From NCBI GenBank assembly GCA_964291275.2, contig OZ219799.1:620001-684000 (forward strand): a stretch of DNA of 64,000 nt, in the 5' to 3' direction. The position numbers were made by a program, and so were the translations under genes. The DNA is from Bin80 sp964291275 (lineage in GTDB: Bacteria > Bacteroidota > Rhodothermia > Rhodothermales > Bin80). The notes under the pieces were generated by a model that saw only the letters and a list, made by a program, of their open reading frames with translations, had not been told where the DNA came from and did not search any database. The number at the start of each line of letters is the position of its first letter. Position 1 is the first letter of the stretch. Of the stretch, positions 17,753 through 26,295 are shown piece after piece.

Positions 17753-18870
17753 TACGAATGACGGGCTAATTGTGCAAGCAATGTCTCGTAGAGCCCCTGT
17801 ACACGCAGGTTACTCTTATTGCGGAGCCGGAGTTCATGGAGCGTTGCGGGATCATCACACACGATAGATTGCGCTCCACGATTGATGGCATCCTCCAGCC
17901 GTGCTTCAGTCAGTCGGACTCCAATATCAGGCCGGGTAAACTGAATTGCTGTGCTTCCAACCGGGTGTGCACGATCTTGCCGCCAAAAGAGCTCCAGAGG
18001 AGTATAGCCCAGAGCGACTTCGCAAAGTGTGCGCGCAGCATCAAAACGTCCAGGAAGTCGAACCGCATGTGTAGGGTCGACGTAGGCCGTGGCGTTATCT
18101 GCTGTGCCGTCAGGGGGTATCATTTTGAAGTTCGGGACTTGACCGCCCAGAAAATCAACCAGATCAATAATTACAATCTCCTCAGGCCACGTAATATCCA
18201 GTCGTTCCCGGTACATCTGGCGAAAAGCGAAGAGGTCCTGTGGCGAAAGCACTAGGAGCTTTTTAATACTGGTACGTTGAACTTCTTCTATGCACAGGGA
18301 GGCCTGCGCATGTGCCGTCTTGGGATATCCCAATGAACAAGGAATAAACCCACTGTCAAGTCCACAGCCCACAGGTACGACATCCAGGCCGCAGGCCTCA
18401 AGTAGTTGCAAGGCTGCATGCATAGTCTCCCGAGAGAGGTTGAAGCCCGCATCCCCTACGAACAATCCCCACTCTCCCTGCTCATTAGCAGGCTCATAGC
18501 TTCCAAAGACTGAATGGTTCTCAACAATCCGGTCATGTGCACGGACCACTTCAGGAGGAGCGAGCCCTTTGTCAGCCACTTCTGCACGAATGGCGGCGAT
18601 GGCAGCGGGCAACGGCTGATCAGTCACACAGTGCGCTCGACAGTTGCCTCCGTCAGGTTCAGCATACAGAACACTAAGTGTACTGGTATCCCAGGTCAGT
18701 TGCCCTCGGCGTTGCATAGCTGCCACTAGGGCGATACCGTGCGGAGTAACAGACTCATTGTGAGTTATATGACCTACTGGTGCCACATGTCGGCACATGA
18801 GGCAGAAGCGACAATTCTCGATGGCGCCAATGGCGGTGTTCATTTGCTGTATGCTATTGTCCAAACCCAA
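17752..18870 (-). CDS. (Fe-S)-binding protein, GlcF/HdrD-like, atypical cysteines
   Basis: A 372-aa protein related to iron-sulfur subunits of glycolate-type oxidases. An N-terminal C20-R-F-C23-L-M-C26 motif is present, but the fourth cysteine of a classical [4Fe-4S] ferredoxin site (C-P) is missing: H-V-A-P-V-G follows. Further cysteines (C77, C81) and a C-terminal CCG-like region (G-C-G-L-D-S-G-F-I-P-C) could complete cofactor binding. The 5' end overlaps the 3' end of the FAD oxidase gene by 17 bp and it touches the UPF0261 gene, so it is probably the electron acceptor partner of the oxidase. Family call good, cluster type uncertain. Confidence 0.8.
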   Translation of the reverse strand: MGLDNSIQQMNTAIGAIENCRFCLMCRHVAPVGHITHNESVTPHGIALVAAMQRRGQLTWDTSTLSVLYAEPDGGNCRAHCVTDQPLPAAIAAIRAEVADKGLAPPEVVRAHDRIVENHSVFGSYEPANEQGEWGLFVGDAGFNLSRETMHAALQLLEACGLDVVPVGCGLDSGFIPCSLGYPKTAHAQASLCIEEVQRTSIKKLLVLSPQDLFAFRQMYRERLDITWPEEIVIIDLVDFLGGQVPNFKMIPPDGTADNATAYVDPTHAVRLPGRFDAARTLCEVALGYTPLELFWRQDRAHPVGSTAIQFTRPDIGVRLTEARLEDAINRGAQSIVCDDPATLHELRLRNKSNLRVQGLYETLLAQLARHS

Positions 18871-20305
18871 CTTTGCCCGGGTTCATGATTCCGTTTGGGT
18901 CCAGTGTTTTCTTGATCCGCTCCAGTAACGGCCATGCATCCCCATACTGGCGACGCATGAACCGGGAAAGCTTTAACCCGACGCCATGGTGCTCATTCAC
19001 CATTCCGCCGTTCTCCAGGACTGCCGTCATGGCCGTATTCCAAACCCGATTATGAAGCCGGACGGCTTCTTTTGCATCATCGGGAGGATTGCGGATGATA
19101 AACCGTGTGTAGACCATCACCCCCCAATGGAACCAGTGGGAAAAATGACCAATGAAGTCGATATCCCACTCTTTGAAGCCTTCCTCGACTGCTTTTTTTT
19201 CTGCGAAATATAGTTTCTCAATCTTGTCGTATGTCGTTACGGTTTCAGTAGTCCCGTACATCCATGGCAACTTGAGGCTTTGCGGAGGATAGTAAAAGTC
19301 GTAGCGATGATTCCACCAGGCTTCACCGGGTTCGCGTCCGAGGTCACGAGCCCCGAACCCATTGATAATATCCATAGCTTTCTCTTCCTGCAGGGCTGCG
19401 ATTTCTTTATCGCCATCAAAGCCCAGCACCATGTAGGCACCTTCAAGCTCGTATCCCAGAATTTTTTTCACTCGGGATGCGGTTGAACGGGGATCGTACA
19501 GGCGAATCACAAAGGGATCCAGCCGGCGTGTCATGATTTGTCGGCCCGCCTCAATCGCGTTCGTCAGGTCGTCGAAAAGCACTGCACGAAGCAAGCGGCA
19601 GTCGGGTAGGTAGTCTAGCTGCATGGTTGCTTCCGTAATCACACCGAAGGTTCCCTCGGAGCCTAGGAATAACCGATAGAAGTCAGGTCCAGCCGCATGT
19701 TGGGGCACAATTGGTGTGCGCAAAATGTGCCCGTCCGGCAGGACAACCTGCATGCGCAGTACCAGGTCCTCAGCCTTGCCGTACTTGGTACTGATTGTTC
19801 CTGTACCACGAGGAGCCAGATATCCCCCCAGCGTCGCACAGTTTGCCGAGGCAGGATAGTGTGGGAGCATGAGACCCTTCTCATTCACAGCCCATTCCAG
19901 TTGCTTGCCGTTGATACCGGCCTCGGCTGTAACTGTGAGAGACTTCTCGTCAATCTCAATAATCCGGTTCATCCGCTTCGTATCAAGGATGATGCCCCCA
20001 AATACGGGCAGTGCACCTCCCTGAGAACCGGATCCGCCTCCCCAGGGAATGACTGGAATTCGATAGGCGTTGGCAACCTGAAGGATAGCCGAAATTTCCT
20101 CCGCATTCTTGGGGCGGACAATATAGTCAGGCTTACGTGGGGTTTCACCGCGGTCCAGCCACATCTGTGGTAGCCAAAACCAATCGGTTGCATACACGAG
20201 TCGGTCCGCATCGTCGGTCGATACATGTGCATCGCCCACAATCTCTGATAGCTCGCTGCGTACCATTTCGGGTTGAAGGCCCGTCCACTCCATCCTAAGC
20301 ACCAA
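18854..20305 (-). CDS. FAD-binding oxidoreductase (GlcD/VAO family)
   Basis: A 483-aa flavoprotein. The FAD-binding PCMH domain spans about residues 50-230 (Y-I-V-R-P-K-N-A-E-E-I, P-W-G-G-G-S-G-S-Q-G-G, then T-L-G-G-Y-L-A-P-R-G-T-G). A C-terminal FAD-oxidase region contains N-E-H-H-G-V-G near residue 435 and ends with L-D-P-N-G-I-M-N-P-G-K. The length suits D-lactate/glycolate or alkyl-DHAP synthase-like oxidases. It heads the operon, and an alternative start is M5. It probably oxidises a 2-hydroxy acid and passes electrons to the Fe-S protein encoded next. Confidence 0.9.
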   Translation of the reverse strand: MVLRMEWTGLQPEMVRSELSEIVGDAHVSTDDADRLVYATDWFWLPQMWLDRGETPRKPDYIVRPKNAEEISAILQVANAYRIPVIPWGGGSGSQGGALPVFGGIILDTKRMNRIIEIDEKSLTVTAEAGINGKQLEWAVNEKGLMLPHYPASANCATLGGYLAPRGTGTISTKYGKAEDLVLRMQVVLPDGHILRTPIVPQHAAGPDFYRLFLGSEGTFGVITEATMQLDYLPDCRLLRAVLFDDLTNAIEAGRQIMTRRLDPFVIRLYDPRSTASRVKKILGYELEGAYMVLGFDGDKEIAALQEEKAMDIINGFGARDLGREPGEAWWNHRYDFYYPPQSLKLPWMYGTTETVTTYDKIEKLYFAEKKAVEEGFKEWDIDFIGHFSHWFHWGVMVYTRFIIRNPPDDAKEAVRLHNRVWNTAMTAVLENGGMVNEHHGVGLKLSRFMRRQYGDAWPLLERIKKTLDPNGIMNPGKVGFGQ

Positions 20306-20405
20306 GGTTAAGAATTACGTTGGAGCTTGCGGTAACGCAAGCCACGATTGAACTTTAGATTCGTATTATGGACGGTAAGATACTCACTCGCTGAAAAACA
20401 CAGTC

Positions 20406-21293
20406 ATGGTTACCGCATTGCATCTGATATGGAGCCTAATATTAATCTCTGGGATCCCAAACCAGTCTTCTGTGCTGATCGTGTCAGGACAGAATAATCA
20501 TGACTGGGAACGTACCGTAGAGCATCTTGAGCGTACACTCCTGGATGTTGGGATATTTTCGGTCGATGTGACACTCTCTCCGGGAAGAGAAGCCGATCAA
20601 GAGGCTTGGGATGGTTGGCAGCCGGACTTCGGTGCGTACGATGTGGTGGTGTTGGCCTATAACGGAGAGTCGTGGCCGGAGCGTGTGCGTGAAGATTTTG
20701 AAGAGTATGTCTCGGGGGGCGGCAGTGTTCTTGTTCAACATGCAGCAAATAACTCGTTCCCGGGATGGGAGGCCTATGAGTCCATGGTTGGACTTTTATG
20801 GCGAGGGAAAGATGCTGGTCACGGAGCATACTGGGATGAGGAGCAGGGCCTGGTGCGCATATCTCCTGGGGACGATCGCGGTGCTGGACATGGGCGGTTA
20901 CATGACTGGCAAATCACGACACGAGACGCCGAACACCCTGTTATGGCAGGTTTGCCAACGGTGTGGATGCATCCCCATGATGAACTTTATCATGGCCAGC
21001 GCGGTCCAGCGGAAGGAATGAATGTGCTGGCAACCACATGGAGTGACACTGAGTCTGGCGGGACTGGAAGGCATGAACTAATGGTCTGGTGGACACAATT
21101 TGGCGAAGGTAAAGTCTTGACACTTTTACCAGGTCATCTTTGGGGAGGGCAAGAAGATGACCGTGCCCTTCGTTGTGTGGGGTTTAGAACACTGTTGCAG
21201 CGCAGCGTGGAATGGCTGGCCACGGGCGAAGTTACATTGCCTGTACCGGAAAATTTTCCGACGGCAGAACAAGCTGTGGTGATTGAGGAATAA
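20406..21293 (+). CDS. ThuA domain-containing protein (exported)
   Basis: A 295-aa protein of the ThuA (trehalose utilisation, glutamine amidotransferase-like) family. A short hydrophobic N-terminus (about 1-20) suggests export. Conserved elements: V-L-I-V-S-G-Q-N-N-H-D-W, Y-D-V-V-V-L-A-Y-N-G-E, G-G-G-S-V-L-V-Q-H-A-A-N-N-S-F and the H-D-E-L-Y-H motif near residue 197. Family members associate with carbohydrate catabolic genes, but their reaction is not settled. It is divergent from the FAD oxidase across a 100-bp gap with no promoter I could identify confidently. A second ThuA gene is at 23841-24785. Confidence 0.9.
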   Translation: MVTALHLIWSLILISGIPNQSSVLIVSGQNNHDWERTVEHLERTLLDVGIFSVDVTLSPGREADQEAWDGWQPDFGAYDVVVLAYNGESWPERVREDFEEYVSGGGSVLVQHAANNSFPGWEAYESMVGLLWRGKDAGHGAYWDEEQGLVRISPGDDRGAGHGRLHDWQITTRDAEHPVMAGLPTVWMHPHDELYHGQRGPAEGMNVLATTWSDTESGGTGRHELMVWWTQFGEGKVLTLLPGHLWGGQEDDRALRCVGFRTLLQRSVEWLATGEVTLPVPENFPTAEQAVVIEE

Positions 21294-21702
21294 TTTTTTC
21301 GCAAGGACCGTGCATCGGCCTCTTGTCAAAGAAGTCACGAGTTTTCCGCCTATTTGCCTCAATTTTTCCGTGTACCAAAGTAATCGTTCAAGACTGAAGC
21401 GCAGTCGCAAGTGTGACAGGTCTCTTCCGGGAGTATGTTTCCTAGAATGGAATCGTCCGCCTCGTATGCAATCAACTGCATATCGCAATCAGTACTGAGT
21501 AGAACTGTTTCTGCTCCATTCTGGTGCCGGGCATGGCGTCAGAATCAGTCAATCCCTGGTATTCGGGTGGACCCATATTTCAGAGATGGCAGTAGAAGTC
21601 TTGGATTGGGTTTGGGGTTGTAGCATTTCCTGAAAACAGTGCAAATCTGACGCAATAAAAGTTGAGGCGTGGGTATATCTCCTTGCAAAATTGAAAATTG
21701 AT
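21294..21702. other. about 400-bp intergenic stretch
   Basis: A T6 run follows the ThuA stop but without a clear hairpin. No frame shows a recognisable protein. Nothing else seen. Confidence 0.4.
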
Positions 21703-22866
21703 ATGTTCAGCAAGAATACAAGATCCCAGCAAGGCATTGCGTTACTCTTTGTCTTGGTGGGAGGTCTCTTTGCAAGTAAATGTGCGACTGAGCCAACCGT
21801 CAATCCTGGCGAGGAGGCGGAGAATCTAATTATGACAGAGGTTTTGCGGATTGGGGATGAAACTGCTGGAGATACCATTTACTTTGGGTATTCTGTTTTG
21901 GATATTGAGACCGATTCCCGTGGGCAGATTCTGGTGACAGATAGTTCTGAACCGGGCTTTCGTGTCTTCACATCCGAAGGGGTGCTCATTCATCAAGTCG
22001 GCAGTGAGGGCATGGCTCCCGGGGAATTTGAGGAAACGCCGCTGTTACTTGTAGGTGAGCAGGACTCCGTATATGCATTTGACTTAGAAAATAATCGCCT
22101 TACCACATTTTCTCCATATACTTATGAGTTCATTCGCACAGCTAGGCTGATGAGTGAAGACCAAACTTCCATAATCCGGCCTACGGAAGTACTGGCTGTC
22201 TTGCCAGACAGGTTTGTGGTCCAATATGAAGTCATCAAACCAAGGGAACCAGAAGCGGCAGACAACGATGGGATTCTTGAAGTTAAGCTTCTGGATCGTT
22301 CAGGAGAAATTGTACGTGATTCGCTGTTGCAGATCTCGAGCTATCAGTCAACATGGATTCCATCCGAGTCCGAGTCAATGAGAGGATTTAATATGTCCCG
22401 TATTTTTGGACGAAGTAGCTTTGTTGTATGGAGTTCAGAGGGCACGATCTATTCCGGCTGGAACGAGAATATTCATATTCGTGGCGTTACGCCGGACGGT
22501 GAATCCGTCAGCGAGTTTTCCATTCCGCATTTCCCCATCCCGGTCACCCGGACGGAAAAACAGCGAGAATCGTCCAGTTACATTGAGGAATGGACGGATC
22601 ATCTGTCCCGGGACACTCCAGATACCAAGCCCGCCTTCAATGCCATGGTACCAGATGAAATGGGACGGTTGTGGATACAACTTAGTTTACCAGAGGATTC
22701 AACGCAGAGTATGTGGTTGATTGTTGAGGGCTTAACGGGGAAAGTTGTGGCGAAGACCTCATTGCCAGCGAATCTAGAACTGATGCATGTCCGTCAAGAA
22801 AAAGCCTATGGCATACTGGATGAAGAGGAGAATATGCTAACGGTTTGGGCGATTGTTCCCATGTAA
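21703..22866 (+). CDS. 6-bladed beta-propeller protein (NHL/DUF4934-like), exported
   Basis: A 387-aa protein. I start at the ATG at 21703 rather than the TTG four codons upstream. Residues 1-27 are a hydrophobic signal ending F-A-S-K-C; lysine before the cysteine breaks the usual lipobox, so lipidation is uncertain. The body has repeated beta-propeller strands such as I-E-T-D-S-R-G-Q-I-L-V-T-D and V-G-S-E-G-M-A-P-G-E-F, typical of the Bacteroidota 6-bladed beta-propeller family. It is directly upstream of a broken SusC-like receptor, a common pairing. Probably a surface or periplasmic binding protein; ligand unknown. Confidence 0.82.
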   Translation: MFSKNTRSQQGIALLFVLVGGLFASKCATEPTVNPGEEAENLIMTEVLRIGDETAGDTIYFGYSVLDIETDSRGQILVTDSSEPGFRVFTSEGVLIHQVGSEGMAPGEFEETPLLLVGEQDSVYAFDLENNRLTTFSPYTYEFIRTARLMSEDQTSIIRPTEVLAVLPDRFVVQYEVIKPREPEAADNDGILEVKLLDRSGEIVRDSLLQISSYQSTWIPSESESMRGFNMSRIFGRSSFVVWSSEGTIYSGWNENIHIRGVTPDGESVSEFSIPHFPIPVTRTEKQRESSSYIEEWTDHLSRDTPDTKPAFNAMVPDEMGRLWIQLSLPEDSTQSMWLIVEGLTGKVVAKTSLPANLELMHVRQEKAYGILDEEENMLTVWAIVPM

Positions 22867-22875
22867 TAATCCAAG

Positions 22876-23840
22876 ATGATTAATCGGGCAAGATTTCGGT
22901 CTTCCTAGCGCTTATAGGCCTTGGTCTGTGGTCGACAGTTGCCTTTTGCGCAGCAGAGTTCCATAACCGTCAGCGGAACTGTAACAGATTCCGAAACCGG
23001 TGAATTGATCGTTGGAGAGGCATTGTTTGTGGCTGCCCAGGATGTGGGGGTGACCACAAATCAGTTTGGTTATTACAGCCTAACACTCCAAGGAGGCAGT
23101 GTGAGGATGGTGGTGAGCCGTGTTGGATATATTCCACAAGTGCTGACATATTCATCGCAGGAAGACCTAGTCCTTGATAACTCAATGGTCCCGGCTGCCG
23201 AAAACCTTCCAACGATTCTTGGAGAATCCGATGTGATACATATTATCCAACAACTGCTTGGGATTCAGTCGGGCGTTGAGGGATCTACTGGACTTAATGT
23301 TCACGGCGGAGGTTCAGACCAAAATCTTATCGGCTTGATGGAACCTAAGTCTATAATCCAAGCCACTTGTTGGGTTCTTGGGGACCTTCAACTCGGATGC
23401 CATCAAGGATGGCCGTGTTCCTAAGGGGGATTTCCTGCGCGTTATGGTGGGCGATTTTCATCTGTGATTGATCTGACGATGAAGGAGGGAATCATGAAAC
23501 GATTTGCCGGAACCGGCTCGATTGGTTTTCTTGCCTCACGTTAACACTGGAGGGGCCGATTAAACGGGATCGTGCTTCTTTATCTGGTTTCTGCCCGCCG
23601 ACCCCAAGCAGATCTGCTCATTTGTCCTTTTCTTCCTGATAAGGAAAAATTTGGGTATTACTTCTCGGATCTAAATCTGAAGACCAATGTGGCCCTAAAC
23701 AAAAATAACTGGATCTATCTCAGTGGCTATTGGGGGCGGACCGCCTCCAGAAAGCATCCTTGGTAAACACACAGCTTGAAGTCCCAACGCAAACGCTTAC
23801 AGCCACCTATCTCCACAGGGATGCATCCCAGTGTTTGCCC
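22876..23840 (+). pseudogene. SusC-like TonB-dependent receptor, N-terminal part, multiple frameshifts
   Basis: A decayed gene. The signal peptide is split between frames (L-I-G-L-G-L-W-S-T-V-A-F in one, then A-Q-Q-S-S-I-T-V-S-G-T-V in another). The carboxypeptidase-regulatory domain and plug (G-E-S-D-V-I-H, G-V-E-G-S-T-G-L-N-V-H-G-G-G, D-Q-N-L-I-G-L) follow. The expected V-Y-N-P-S-H-L-L-G, F-N-S-D-A-I-K-D and V-I-D-L-T-M-K-E-G pieces are then found in changing frames. L-N-L-K-T-N-V-A-L-N-K-N-N and Y-L-S-G-Y-W-G-R mark the barrel start near 23670-23740. It ends abruptly near the ThuA gene, so most of the barrel is deleted. It probably once partnered the beta-propeller protein upstream. Confidence 0.85.
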
Positions 23841-24785
23841 TTATAGATCCGCCGGACGCATACCTGATTTGAACTTATCTCCGAATCCGGAATTGTTTGG
23901 TTCGTAGGGGGAGGCGAGCTCTGCATTGGCACCTGCCTCGGGGATATCGTGTCCCAAAGCCCACAGGATGCCGTTCAATGCTAACTTTCGCATGGAGACC
24001 TCCTTGAAGTCGTACGGATGTCCCAGTGTCGTGAAGAATACTCTTGCAGGGGTTCCGCTTGTTCCCGTATATGTTTTGGTCCAAGCCACGGGGTTCGTAA
24101 GCGGAAATCGCTCCAGACGACCTGCATTGGCATGGCCTGACTTTAGCGCCGTACCGCTGAGTAGCGGTTGACTGTCTCCGTATAATGACCATTCGCCACC
24201 GTGCACATGGTAGAGCCAGGAGAAGGCATCAAACCCTGCAACTCCGTTTAGAATTGAGTGCGTCTGCATGTCCTCAATAACTTCCACACGCGTCAGAGGA
24301 GCGTTGCCGTCGTCGAAATGACCATGATGAGTTATCCATTGCTGTCCAAAGACACGTGTGGGCCAGTCGTTATTGAGGTGTTTACGTTCTTCGTCGTCCT
24401 TGTACAGGAATGCATGCGTTGTCGTACGGAACCCTGCCATTGGTTTTCCGGATTCTGCAAACTGCAGGATGTAATGTGCCTGCGAGTCGGGTAAAGCGCG
24501 AAACCGGGTGAAAAGCACCATCATATCTGCATTCTCAAGTTGCTCCAGGCCCTCAATATTGTCCAGCACATTAGGATCAATGTATCCTTCTTCATTCAGC
24601 GCATAGCATACGCTGACATTAAAGCCATAGTCCCTTTTCAGAATCCTGGCCAGCATTGGCATGGATTCTTCTGATCGATATTCTTCATCTCCGGTCACGA
24701 AGACAATATGTGGAACGGAGGGCGTCTGTGCTGCACTGGTTCCAACAAGCAGCAGGCCAATAAATGCAGCGAATAGGGAGCGCAT
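23841..24785 (-). CDS. ThuA domain-containing protein (exported)
   Basis: A 314-aa ThuA-family protein. The open frame extends 64 codons further upstream, but I choose the ATG at 24785 because it gives a clean Sec signal (M-R-S-L-F-A-A-F-I-G-L-L-L-V-G-T-S-A-A-Q) and the longer form would run into the divergent sulfatase gene. The family core includes I-V-F-V-T-G-D-E-E-Y, A-D-M-M-V-L-F-T-R-F, an F-G-Q-Q-W-I-T-H-H-G-H-F segment and L-Y-H-V-H-G-G-E-W. The C-terminus has V-F-F-T-T-L-G-H-P-Y-D-F and N-G-I-L-W-A-L-G. Probably periplasmic, related to glycan use. Confidence 0.88.
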   Translation of the reverse strand: MRSLFAAFIGLLLVGTSAAQTPSVPHIVFVTGDEEYRSEESMPMLARILKRDYGFNVSVCYALNEEGYIDPNVLDNIEGLEQLENADMMVLFTRFRALPDSQAHYILQFAESGKPMAGFRTTTHAFLYKDDEERKHLNNDWPTRVFGQQWITHHGHFDDGNAPLTRVEVIEDMQTHSILNGVAGFDAFSWLYHVHGGEWSLYGDSQPLLSGTALKSGHANAGRLERFPLTNPVAWTKTYTGTSGTPARVFFTTLGHPYDFKEVSMRKLALNGILWALGHDIPEAGANAELASPYEPNNSGFGDKFKSGMRPADL

Positions 24786-24891
24786 GATATTGAAAGGATG
24801 GTTCTTGACCGTAAGGTACGATGTTTGTCGGCAAGATGGGATCGATCGGTTGTGTATTTTAGGGATCCCCTTTGTAAACGTCTTGCCGATC

Positions 24892-26295
24892 ATGTATAGA
24901 TTGATTCCCGTCTTACTGCTTATAGCAGCCTGTAATGGCCCCCAGGAGAGTCCGATCAACGTGTTAGTATTGTACACGGACGATCAGCGATTCAGCACGA
25001 TTGGTGTGCTGGGTAACGAGGCCGTGCAAACCCCTAATCTGGATGCGCTGGTACAGCGTGGTACGGTATTCACGCATGCACACACTATGGGCGGCCAGCA
25101 TGGTGCACTTTGTGCTCCAAGCCGGGCGATGCTCATGACGGGGCGACCACTTTTTCGATTGCATGCCAGAGGGGACAGCATCCCGCCAAACCATATCATG
25201 ATGCCGGAGGTCCTTGCGGAAGCGGGATACATGACCTTTGGCACCGGCAAGTGGCACAATGACCGTTCATCATTCGCCCGCGCGTTCCAGACGGCGGATA
25301 ATATCTTTTTCGGGGGTATGCACTGGCCCAACCAAGGAGGACATGAAGCTCCACAGCTCAATGAATATGATTCTACGGGTGCTTATCCCAGATCGACTCG
25401 TCGACAGGTTGAGGGGTATTCGAGTATGCTCTATGCGGATGCAGCAATAGATTTTCTGGCCGAGGCACGCACGATGGATCAGCCCTTTTTGGCCTATGTA
25501 TCCTTTACGTCACCACATGACCCAAGAACCCCACCCGAGCCGTACGCCAGCTGGTATCATCCGGACTCGGTTTCTTTGCCACCCAATTATCTGCCGGAGC
25601 ACCCGTTCGATAATGGTGAATTGTACGTTCGCGACGAGAGGCTTCGCGAGCATCCGCGCACCGAAGCTATTGTGCGGGAGGAACTCGCACTATACTATGG
25701 AATGATCAGCGAGCTGGATGCCCAAATTGGACGAATCATAGCCGCGCTTGAGGCCAACGGACAGTTGGAGAACACACTCATTGTAATGGCAGGCGATAAT
25801 GGGTTGGCTGTCGGCAGCCATGGACTTCTTGGAAAACAGAACCTGTATGAACACAGCATGCGGGTTCCGCTCATAGTGGCAGGGCCCGGTATTCCCTCGA
25901 ATGAGAGACGCAGCCAACTAGTCTATATCTTTGACATTTTCCCGACCATTGCAGAGTACTTGGGTATCGCATCACCCTTGACGGTTGAAGGTGAGAGCCT
26001 GCGGCCCATCATTGAGGATCCTCAGTTGCCGGGCCGAGCGGCAGTATTCTACGCGTACCGTCATTTTCAACGTGGGGTGCGCACGGCAGATGGCTGGAAG
26101 CACATTCAGTATCAGGTGGACGGAGTTCATACCGAGCAGCTTTTTAACCTCAATACGGATCCACATGAGACGCAAAATCTGGCCACGGACTCCACACATG
26201 CAGCGCAACTCCATGAACTGCGTGGGCTACTCAGGACGGAAAGTGTGCACTGGTCGGATCCGTTGGATCTGACTGCCCCCAATTGGGGGCGCTAA
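24892..26295 (+). CDS. sulfatase (arylsulfatase type), lipoprotein
   Basis: A 467-aa sulfatase. The start at 24892 gives a lipoprotein signal (M-Y-R-L-I-P-V-L-L-L-I-A-A-C); the longer open frame upstream overlaps the divergent ThuA gene and is rejected. The active-site signature C-A-P-S-R-A-M-L-M-T-G-R, with the cysteine converted to formylglycine in this family, is near residues 77-88. Metal-site elements are Y-T-D-D-Q-R near the N-terminus and A-G-D-N-G-L-A-V-G-S-H-G. It is likely a type I sulfatase acting on sulfated glycans. It ends convergently with the S9 peptidase, overlapping by 4 bp. Confidence 0.92.
   Translation: MYRLIPVLLLIAACNGPQESPINVLVLYTDDQRFSTIGVLGNEAVQTPNLDALVQRGTVFTHAHTMGGQHGALCAPSRAMLMTGRPLFRLHARGDSIPPNHIMMPEVLAEAGYMTFGTGKWHNDRSSFARAFQTADNIFFGGMHWPNQGGHEAPQLNEYDSTGAYPRSTRRQVEGYSSMLYADAAIDFLAEARTMDQPFLAYVSFTSPHDPRTPPEPYASWYHPDSVSLPPNYLPEHPFDNGELYVRDERLREHPRTEAIVREELALYYGMISELDAQIGRIIAALEANGQLENTLIVMAGDNGLAVGSHGLLGKQNLYEHSMRVPLIVAGPGIPSNERRSQLVYIFDIFPTIAEYLGIASPLTVEGESLRPIIEDPQLPGRAAVFYAYRHFQRGVRTADGWKHIQYQVDGVHTEQLFNLNTDPHETQNLATDSTHAAQLHELRGLLRTESVHWSDPLDLTAPNWGR
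26275..26290. terminator. perfect GC-rich palindrome at the convergent gene ends
   Basis: GCCCCCAATTGGGGGC is a perfect 6-bp stem with an AATT loop. It lies within the last codons of the sulfatase and just beyond the stop of the minus-strand S9 peptidase. Its position suits a shared bidirectional terminator, but no T tract follows on either strand. Confidence 0.4.

Noticed and set aside
24661..24891. N-terminal 77-codon extension of the sulfatase ORF
   Set aside because: It lies antisense to the ThuA gene; the ATG at 24892 starts a proper lipoprotein signal.
24786..24977. N-terminal 64-codon extension of the minus-strand ThuA ORF
   Set aside because: It covers the divergent sulfatase start region and lacks a signal peptide; the internal ATG at 24785 begins a clean Sec signal.
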